Below, one piece after another: positions 1 through 5,344 of a stretch of 8,158 bases of DNA. The number at the start of each line of letters is the position of its first letter. Position 1 is the stretch's first letter. Source of the DNA: an uncultured Aquimarina sp. (GTDB lineage: Bacteria; Bacteroidota; Bacteroidia; Flavobacteriales; Flavobacteriaceae); assembly GCA_937958735.1 (NCBI GenBank), contig CALGNG010000361.1, forward strand, positions 1 to 8,158, in the 5' to 3' direction. Below the pieces are notes generated by a model, which ran no database searches, had not been told where the DNA came from, and saw only the letters and a program-made list of their open reading frames with translations. The position numbers and the translations under genes were made by a program.

Positions 1-46
1 CTCTTGACTGCCAGTCAAGCACTCTAGCCAACTGAGCTACATCCCC
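1..46 (-). tRNA. tRNA-Ala (anticodon GGC), 5' part, cut by the window edge
   Basis: On the minus strand this reads as the first 46 bases of a tRNA. It has a 7-nt acceptor strand GGGGATG, TA, a D arm GCTC...GAGT closed by one G-U wobble with the usual AGTTGG loop, and a perfect 5-bp anticodon stem (CTTGA/TCAAG at 15-19 and 3-7). The 7-nt anticodon loop is CTGGCAG, and the GGC anticodon (positions 10-12) reads the alanine codon GCC. The variable loop, T arm and 3' acceptor strand lie beyond the left edge, so the G3-U70 alanine identity pair cannot be checked. It has its own promoter-like box directly upstream and so need not depend on read-through from the ABC transporter gene. Confidence 0.92.
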
Positions 47-56
47 TTTTGTATTA

Positions 57-64
57 CAAAGATA
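57..64 (-). promoter_or_regulatory. Promoter -7 box (TATCTTTG) of the tRNA-Ala gene
   Basis: On the minus strand this is a perfect match to the Bacteroidota housekeeping -7 element TAnnTTTG. It ends 10 nt before the first base of the tRNA, which fits a start site a few bases upstream of the mature 5' end. No clear TTG -33 element is seen 17-23 nt further upstream, only A/T-rich sequence. Confidence 0.6.
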
Positions 65-113
65 TAACTATCTACTAATTTTTAATCTAAAATCTATATT
101 AATCTAATTTCAA

Positions 114-1853
114 TTATATCTTGGCTTGCAAGGTGTATAAATTATGGTAACGTCCTTCTTTTTCTATAAGTTGGTCATGGGTACCGCGTTCTGCTATCTT
201 ACCTTTCTCGATTACTAAAATTTGATTGGCTTTTTTAATAGTACTTAAACGGTGTGCTATTACTAGCGTGGTACGACCTTCCATTAGGTTTTCTAAACTT
301 TTCTGGATTAAAGCTTCGCTTTCTGTATCCAAATTAGAGGTAGCTTCGTCTAATATTAATATTCTAGGATTAGCCAAAATAGCTCTAGCAATAGCTATAC
401 GTTGTCGTTGTCCTCCAGAAAGCTTTACCCCTCTTTCCCCTATTAGAGTTTCTAAACCATCGTCGAACCTGTCGGTAAACTCGTTTACATAAGCGGCTTC
501 TACGGCTTTTTTGATTTCTTTATCGCTAGCTGTTGCGTTGGCAAAAACAATATTTTCCTTAATCGTTCCTTCAAACAAAAAGTCGTCTTGCAATACTACT
601 CCCAACTGATTACGATAACTACTTAGAATTGTTTTACTTAAATCTGTATTGTCTATAGTTATTTTACCAGAAGATGGATTTAAGAAAGAAGCCGTTAAGC
701 CTGCAATGGTAGATTTTCCTGATCCAGAACTTCCTACTAGAGCCGTAACTGTACCTTGGCTTGCCGAAAAAGAAATGTTATGTAATACTTCTTTTGCTTC
801 TTCGTAAGCAAAACTTACATCGTCAAAAGTAATGCTCCCTTCTATTGCTGGAAGCTTAATAGTACGAGAAGGCATATCGTCTTCCGATGTTTCATTCATT
901 AACTCTTCGGTTTTATCTAAACCAGCTAAGGCATCGGTAATTTGGCTACCTACATTACTCATTTGTACGATAGGGGCAATCATAAAACCTAGCAATAGCG
1001 TAAAGGAAATAAACTCTCCTGTGGTTAAGGTACCGTGCATTATTTTATATCCCCCAATACCCATAATTCCAATAGAGGCTAAACCTAAAAGAAATGCGGA
1101 AGAACTAGTCATTAATGCAGTTGCCGTTAAACTTTTCTTTACATTTTCGAACAAACTTAAAGCTCCTTTTTCAAAAGTCGCGTTTTCTTGCGCTTCGGCA
1201 TTAAATCCTTTTATAACCCTTACTCCTGCTAAGGTTTCGGTTAAGCGCCCTTTTACTTCGGCATTAATTTTGGCTCGTTTTCTAAAAATAGGTCGTATAA
1301 ATTTGAATGCCTTAAGAGCTATTACACCAAATATAGATACGGGAACTAGCACAAAAAGCGTCATCCCTACACTAATTTTAAGTAATAAGAATAACGAGAT
1401 TATCGCTGTAAAGGTACCTCCTATAAGTTGTACTAATCCTGTTCCTATAAGGTTTCTTACTCCTTCTACATCACTCATTATCCTAGAAACCAATGCTCCT
1501 GATTTTTGATTATCGAAAAAAGATATGGGTAAGGATAATACTTTTTGTTGTACTTGTATTCTTAATTCCGAAATTAAATATTGTGCTTGTACACTTAAAA
1601 TCTTAGTAAGCAAAAAAGAAGATATAGATTGTATTGCTATGGCTAGCACAACTCCACCTATAAGTATTTTTAACATTTTTTCGTCTTGCGACGGAATAAT
1701 GTCGTCTAACAAGTATTTACTAGCTAGAGGTAATGCTAAAGCAGTTAACCTGCTAATTACTATTAGAAGCAATCCTGTAAGCACAATTTTTCTTCTAGGC
1801 CAAATAATAGTTTTAAATGCCGAAAGTAAATTGTTTTTTTTATTCTCTTTCAT
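114..1853 (-). CDS. ABC transporter, fused permease and ATPase (MsbA/multidrug exporter type)
   Basis: A 579-residue half-transporter, expected to work as a homodimer in the inner membrane and export a lipid or hydrophobic compound using ATP. Residues about 22-300 form the membrane domain with about six hydrophobic segments (near 22-48, 62-84, 136-158, 160-182, 245-270 and 278-298). Residues about 335-579 form a complete nucleotide-binding domain: A-loop Y350, Walker A GSSGSGKST (374-382), Q-loop Q422, signature LSGGQ (478-482), Walker B ILILDE with catalytic E503, D-loop NLD (507-509) and switch H534. All key residues are present and the length is normal for the family, so it should be active. 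The ATG at 1853 opens a short basic N terminus before the first membrane segment. It lies 75 bp downstream of the aldose epimerase gene on the same strand with no convincing promoter between, so co-transcription is possible. Heterodimeric export or lipid A flipping cannot be told from the sequence. Confidence 0.95.
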   Translation of the reverse strand: MKENKKNNLLSAFKTIIWPRRKIVLTGLLLIVISRLTALALPLASKYLLDDIIPSQDEKMLKILIGGVVLAIAIQSISSFLLTKILSVQAQYLISELRIQVQQKVLSLPISFFDNQKSGALVSRIMSDVEGVRNLIGTGLVQLIGGTFTAIISLFLLLKISVGMTLFVLVPVSIFGVIALKAFKFIRPIFRKRAKINAEVKGRLTETLAGVRVIKGFNAEAQENATFEKGALSLFENVKKSLTATALMTSSSAFLLGLASIGIMGIGGYKIMHGTLTTGEFISFTLLLGFMIAPIVQMSNVGSQITDALAGLDKTEELMNETSEDDMPSRTIKLPAIEGSITFDDVSFAYEEAKEVLHNISFSASQGTVTALVGSSGSGKSTIAGLTASFLNPSSGKITIDNTDLSKTILSSYRNQLGVVLQDDFLFEGTIKENIVFANATASDKEIKKAVEAAYVNEFTDRFDDGLETLIGERGVKLSGGQRQRIAIARAILANPRILILDEATSNLDTESEALIQKSLENLMEGRTTLVIAHRLSTIKKANQILVIEKGKIAERGTHDQLIEKEGRYHNLYTLQAKI

Positions 1854-1928
1854 AAAATAGCGTATTCGAATTCCCTTAAAATAATTAGCTTATTTAATAA
1901 ATAGTAGTGGTTATACCTCTTAAAGACG

Positions 1929-2816
1929 CTAATGCGCTTTTATTTGATACGAAGCAATGTAATTAGATTTAGGGTTTAAGGTTTTACTACCTTCTTTTTT
2001 AAATAAATCCTGAACACTTTCTATAGTGTCGGCATGGCCAACCCAAGGCTCTATACACACATATGGAGCTCCTGGTTTTGCCCAAATTCCTAAAAATTGA
2101 AAATCGTTATAAGTAACAGTTAATAATTTCCCATTGGGACCACATAAAGTTACTGCTTTAGATTTTAAATCTTTAAATACTAAGGCATCGTCTACAAACG
2201 AGGTAGTTTCTAACACATAAGTTTGTGTATTATCTAACACTAATGCTGTCTTACCATTAAACAGTCCCTTTTCATTTAAAAAATGCCTTGCACTGTTTTC
2301 TTTTTGTTTAAACTCTAAACTGTAATCCGAGTAAGAGGTATTCTTATCTACTGGACAATTAAATGCTGGATGCCCACCTATAGAAAAAGGCATAATCTCT
2401 TTTCCGTGATTAATAACTTCGTGGGATATATCTAAGGTTTGCTCTTTTAAATGGTAGGTGATTATCAATTCAAAATTAAACGGATATAGGCTTTTAGTAT
2501 CTTTATCTGCGGCAATACTACATTTTAAAGTGGTACCATCTATTTTTTCTAATGTCCAATTAAGGTTACGCACAAAGCCATGCCGTGCTAATTCGTATTT
2601 TTTTGAATTATAGGTATAAAAACCTTCTTTTAGCTCTCCAACAATTGGAAACAAAATTGGCGCATGCCTTCCCCAATATGCTGGATCGGCTTGCCATAAT
2701 AATTCTGTACTGGTTGCTTTATTATAAATACTTGTTAATTCTGCTCCATCGGATTTTACCGATACTTTTAAGTATTCGTTTTCTATATAGTGGTTTACTT
2801 TTGTATCTACTGCCAT
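1929..2816 (-). CDS. Aldose 1-epimerase family protein (galactose mutarotase-like, LacX type)
   Basis: A 295-residue cytoplasmic protein with no signal peptide, belonging to the galactose mutarotase-like beta-sandwich superfamily. Members interconvert alpha and beta anomers of aldoses or hexose 6-phosphates. The catalytic pattern is visible: H79 in ARHGFVRN, H149 in GGHPAFNCP (expected general acid) and E256 in CIEPWVG (expected general base), with substrate-site residues such as R50 in WGRHAPILFP. The GGHPAF and EPWxG motifs place it with the LacX/YeaD-like branch rather than classical GalM, so the true sugar substrate is open. The ATG at 2816 is chosen because it begins shortly before the conserved N-terminal strand (ENEYLKVSV). 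Upstream, a second ATG is followed at once by TAA and cannot serve. The gene sits 120 bp downstream of the helicase gene on the same strand. Nothing in this neighbourhood points to a dedicated sugar operon. Confidence 0.92.
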   Translation of the reverse strand: MAVDTKVNHYIENEYLKVSVKSDGAELTSIYNKATSTELLWQADPAYWGRHAPILFPIVGELKEGFYTYNSKKYELARHGFVRNLNWTLEKIDGTTLKCSIAADKDTKSLYPFNFELIITYHLKEQTLDISHEVINHGKEIMPFSIGGHPAFNCPVDKNTSYSDYSLEFKQKENSARHFLNEKGLFNGKTALVLDNTQTYVLETTSFVDDALVFKDLKSKAVTLCGPNGKLLTVTYNDFQFLGIWAKPGAPYVCIEPWVGHADTIESVQDLFKKEGSKTLNPKSNYIASYQIKAH

Positions 2817-2849
2817 AATTTACATCTCTATTTTCTTACTTTTTTTGAC

Positions 2850-2857
2850 CAAAGTAA
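2850..2857 (-). promoter_or_regulatory. Possible -7 box (TTACTTTG) for the aldose epimerase gene
   Basis: On the minus strand, TTACTTTG matches seven of eight positions of TAnnTTTG, about 33 nt upstream of the ATG, in the 120-bp gap after the helicase gene. No TTG -33 element stands out. In such AT-rich DNA a match this good can occur by chance. Confidence 0.3.
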
Positions 2858-2936
2858 TAATTTATAAAGATAGTTGGATGCTTAAAATTATGATAGAAAT
2901 AAATGCTTTTTATACTATTTTTAATACCTGATTAAT

Positions 2937-4292
2937 CTATTTTTTAAATCTACGATTAGCGACCTTATCGCCTTTTGTTTTAGGCTTTTTATATTTTTTA
3001 GCTATTTCTCTTCGATAAGATCCTCCTAGGTTTTCTTTTTTATTTTTTTCTTTCTTTTCATGAAAAGATGCTCCTTTTACAGGTCCTTCCGCTCCCTTTT
3101 TACGTCTAGAAGTATCTATTTCTACTACCTTAGGACGTTCTTCCGGAGTTAATTCGCTAGAAATTTCGACTTCTTTAGGAAAAGGAATTAGCGCAACTTC
3201 CATTTGCATTAAATTCTCTATATTATCTAAATAGTCTTGCTCTTTTTCTGTAGACATTACAATGGATTGTCCTTTTTTATTTGCACGTCCTGTTCTACCA
3301 ATACGGTGCATATAATTTTCCGGATAATCTGGTGTGTCTATACTAATTACATGAGATACTTCTTCGATATCTACTCCACGCGCCATTACATCTGTGGCTA
3401 TTAAGATTCTATTTCCTCCTTCTCTAAACTGGCGTATGCTTCGCAGTCTGTAATTTTGTGTTTTATTGGAGTGTATTACACAGGCTTCCCCTGGAAAGAC
3501 TTCTTCCAAATGTTCAAAAATCATGTCTGCCTTGCGCTTATTACCTCCAAAAATAATTACTTTATTAAACGTTTCGTAATCGTCAAGTAAATGTACCAGT
3601 AGATTTAGTTTAGTATAGAAGTTCTGAACCTTATAGGCACTTTGTGTTATATTTTCTAAAGGTGTCCCACTAACCGCTACAGAAATACGGGTAGGCTGTA
3701 TAAAAGAATCGTTTATTATTTTAGTAACCTTATCCGTCATGGTTGCCGAAAACAAAATACCTTGACGTTGTCTTGGTAATAATTCTAATATATTTTCGAT
3801 TTGGAATTTAAACCCTAAATCCAGCATTACATCCACCTCGTCTATAACAATTTTCTGAATGTTTTTTAAGGCTACAGCTCTGGACAATGCCAAATCGTAA
3901 AGTCTTCCTGGTGTGGCTACGACTATATCTACACCTTCTGCTAAGGCTTTCTTTTGTGTATTAATATTAGTTCCTCCAAAAACCCCAAGTACTCTGTGGT
4001 TTAAGTATTTACTTAATTTTTCTAATTCTCCTTGTACTTGTAATACCAATTCTCTAGTTGGTACAATAATTAACACCCTTGGATTTAATTGTTGGCTGTA
4101 TGGTAGTACCCTTAAGATAGGTAAACTATAAGCCAATGTTTTTCCCGTACCTGTTTGCGCAATACCTACTACATCTCTTCCAGACATTATTACAGGAAAA
4201 GATCGCTCTTGTATAGGAGTTGGGGTTTCAAATCCCAAATCGTTTAACGCATTAATAAGTGGGGTATTCAGGTTTAAATCAGAAAAATTCAC
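2937..4292 (-). CDS. DEAD-box ATP-dependent RNA helicase (DEVD variant)
   Basis: A 451-residue RNA helicase expected to remodel RNA duplexes or RNPs in the cytoplasm, for example in ribosome assembly, RNA decay or cold adaptation. Motifs appear in order: Q motif with PTPIQ (24-28), motif I AQTGTGKT (45-52), Ia PTRELVLQ (78-85), GG (106-107), Ib TPGR (127-130), motif II DEVD (151-154) in place of DEAD, III SAT (182-184), V ATDVMARGVDI (299-309) and VI HRIGRTGR (329-336). Residues about 385-451 are a lysine/arginine-rich, low-complexity tail that probably binds RNA. The start is GTG at 4292: the frame has a TAA five codons upstream, and only this start keeps the whole Q motif. The ATG 7 nt upstream is out of frame. 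A perfect -7 box lies just upstream, giving a very short leader. It is transcribed divergently from the hydrolase gene. Confidence 0.95.
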   Translation of the reverse strand: MNFSDLNLNTPLINALNDLGFETPTPIQERSFPVIMSGRDVVGIAQTGTGKTLAYSLPILRVLPYSQQLNPRVLIIVPTRELVLQVQGELEKLSKYLNHRVLGVFGGTNINTQKKALAEGVDIVVATPGRLYDLALSRAVALKNIQKIVIDEVDVMLDLGFKFQIENILELLPRQRQGILFSATMTDKVTKIINDSFIQPTRISVAVSGTPLENITQSAYKVQNFYTKLNLLVHLLDDYETFNKVIIFGGNKRKADMIFEHLEEVFPGEACVIHSNKTQNYRLRSIRQFREGGNRILIATDVMARGVDIEEVSHVISIDTPDYPENYMHRIGRTGRANKKGQSIVMSTEKEQDYLDNIENLMQMEVALIPFPKEVEISSELTPEERPKVVEIDTSRRKKGAEGPVKGASFHEKKEKNKKENLGGSYRREIAKKYKKPKTKGDKVANRRFKK

Positions 4293-4309
4293 GATACATC
4301 TATTTTATG

Positions 4310-4317
4310 CAAAGGTA
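4310..4317 (-). promoter_or_regulatory. Promoter -7 box (TACCTTTG) of the helicase gene
   Basis: A perfect TAnnTTTG match on the minus strand, 17 nt before the GTG start codon. A start site about 5-8 nt downstream would leave a leader of only about 10 nt, too short for a normal Shine-Dalgarno site, and none is seen. No TTG -33 element is found at the expected distance. Confidence 0.55.
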
Positions 4318-4573
4318 AGGTTATTGATCTTGTGGCACTATATGTTAGTTTGTATTTAATTAATGTGTCTAAAAATAGATTCCTTACAACAAAACAAAAA
4401 CCTGCTTTTATTAAAAAAAACGATACGACTACCTGCTTTTGTCTATTATACAAGATGAATGGATGATGCTTAATTTACCTATTTATCTGCAAACAGGCTT
4501 AAAATCGATATAATTTTAACCCGTTATGCAATGTTAATGTATCTGTACTCCGAAATTTTAGAATCTATACACA
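4318..4573. other. Divergent intergenic region without a recognised gene
   Basis: The gap between the divergent helicase and hydrolase genes is 333 bp, long for this window, and the likely promoters of both genes sit at its very ends. The middle holds no convincing coding sequence, tRNA or strong hairpin. The longest plus-strand reading near the hydrolase (4531-4590) is a 19-codon ATG frame with no ribosome binding site and is not called. A weak promoter-like pair (TTG at 4324-4326, then after 18 nt TTAGTTTG at 4345-4352, plus strand) could start a small RNA, but nothing confirms it. A pair of 10-bp direct repeats is listed separately. Confidence 0.5.
4400..4440. repeat. Pair of 10-bp direct repeats (ACCTGCTTTT)
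   Basis: ACCTGCTTTT occurs at 4400-4409 and again at 4431-4440, a start-to-start distance of 31 bp or about three helical turns, in the divergent intergenic region. Two copies on the same face of the helix would suit a regulator binding site, but two 10-mers alone are weak evidence and no regulator is encoded nearby. Confidence 0.35.
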
Positions 4574-4602
4574 TTGCGGATAGCCATTAAAAACTATATT
4601 TT
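4574..4602 (+). promoter_or_regulatory. Likely promoter of the alpha/beta hydrolase gene
   Basis: TTG at 4574-4576 is followed after 18 nt by TATATTTT (4595-4602), which matches seven of eight positions of the Bacteroidota TAnnTTTG box at a normal spacing. The ATG follows 23 nt later, with a weak purine-rich stretch (AAAAAGAA) before it. This is the only promoter in the window with both elements recognisable. Confidence 0.5.
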
Positions 4603-4625
4603 TACAGACTTAAAAAGAATATTCT

Positions 4626-5276
4626 ATGAATCTATCGCTGGAACATATTACTAGACCTGCTATTACGAGTACCGAAAAACCAAATGCATTATTCCTTTTT
4701 CATGGATACGGGAGTAATGAAAATGATTTATTTAGTTTTGCCTCGGAATTACCAGAGGACTTATTTATTATATCGGTACGTGCTCCAATAGCTATGCCTC
4801 CTAATGGTAATGCGTGGTATACGATTCATTGGGACGGTCCCGACGGAAAATTTAACGATACGGAAGAGTCTATTGCTGCCCGAGATCTTATTGCTAATTT
4901 TGTAAAAGAAGCTACAGAGGCGTATAATCTTAACCCCAATACCATTTCTCTTTTAGGTTTTTCTCAAGGTTGTATTTTAAGTCTTGCCGTAGCACTAAGT
5001 TATCCCAAGCTAGCTAAAAATATTATTGGTCTTAGTGGTTATATTGATCCCGAAATGCTATTACCAGGTTACGAAACTGCCGACTTTTCTAGTCTAAATA
5101 TTTTTGTTTCTCACGGAACCGTAGATCAAGTTATTCCTGTAGAGTGGGCTAAAAAAACCCCTTCTTTTTTGGCTAAAATTGGCATTGAAACTACACTTAA
5201 AACCTATCCTGTGGGACATGGTGTAGCACCTCAAAATTTTTATGACTTTAAAGAGTGGCTAATCGCTAGAGTTTAA
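4626..5276 (+). CDS. Alpha/beta hydrolase of the carboxylesterase/phospholipase family (YpfH-like)
   Basis: A 216-residue, single-domain cytoplasmic esterase of the short carboxylesterase/phospholipase (acyl-protein thioesterase-like) family. The catalytic triad can be read directly: nucleophile S113 in GFSQG (111-115), D167 in SHGTVDQVIP and H198 in PVGHGV. The oxyanion-hole loop is HGYGSN (26-31). The length is the usual 200-230 residues and no signal peptide is present. The family hydrolyses short acyl esters, and the physiological substrate is unknown. The ATG at 4626 lies directly before the first conserved strand and behind a plausible promoter. It is a single-gene transcript, divergent from the helicase, and ends in the strong stem-loop shared with the converging secreted-protein gene. 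Nothing links it to the polysaccharide genes beyond adjacency. Confidence 0.92.
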   Translation: MNLSLEHITRPAITSTEKPNALFLFHGYGSNENDLFSFASELPEDLFIISVRAPIAMPPNGNAWYTIHWDGPDGKFNDTEESIAARDLIANFVKEATEAYNLNPNTISLLGFSQGCILSLAVALSYPKLAKNIIGLSGYIDPEMLLPGYETADFSSLNIFVSHGTVDQVIPVEWAKKTPSFLAKIGIETTLKTYPVGHGVAPQNFYDFKEWLIARV

Positions 5277-5283
5277 TATTATT

Positions 5284-5333
5284 TTATAAAACAAAAAAGT
5301 GCTTGATTACTCAAGCACTTTTTTGTTTTATAA
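5284..5333. terminator. Bidirectional rho-independent terminator, 23-bp perfect stem
   Basis: Positions 5284-5306 pair without mismatch with 5311-5333 around a TTAC loop. The inner stem (AGTGCTTGA/TCAAGCACT) is moderately GC-containing and is flanked by A and T runs, so each strand ends the hairpin in a T-rich tract (TTTTTTGTTTTAT on the plus strand). It begins 7 nt after the hydrolase stop codon and ends 11 nt before the stop codon of the converging secreted-protein gene, so it should terminate both. Confidence 0.92.
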
Positions 5334-5344
5334 GCAGTAAAATA

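Noticed and set aside
1..46. Reading the anticodon as GCC (tRNA-Gly)
   Set aside because: The perfect 5-bp anticodon stem fixes the 7-nt loop as CTGGCAG, which places GGC (Ala) at positions 34-36.
832..1509. 225-codon plus-strand open frame antisense to the ABC transporter
   Set aside because: The translation has no recognisable domain, and the opposite strand encodes a complete, motif-perfect ABC transporter membrane domain. The frame is a shadow of that gene.
1525..1860. 111-codon plus-strand frame opposite the N terminus of the ABC transporter
   Set aside because: No domain and no promoter or ribosome site. It is fully covered by the real gene on the minus strand.
1864..1871. Palindrome ATTCGAAT upstream of the ABC transporter gene
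   Set aside because: A single 8-bp palindrome in AT-rich DNA with no supporting promoter elements or second copy is not enough to call an operator.
4531..4590. 19-codon plus-strand frame before the hydrolase gene
   Set aside because: It is very short, has no ribosome binding site and overlaps the likely hydrolase promoter, so it is indistinguishable from chance.
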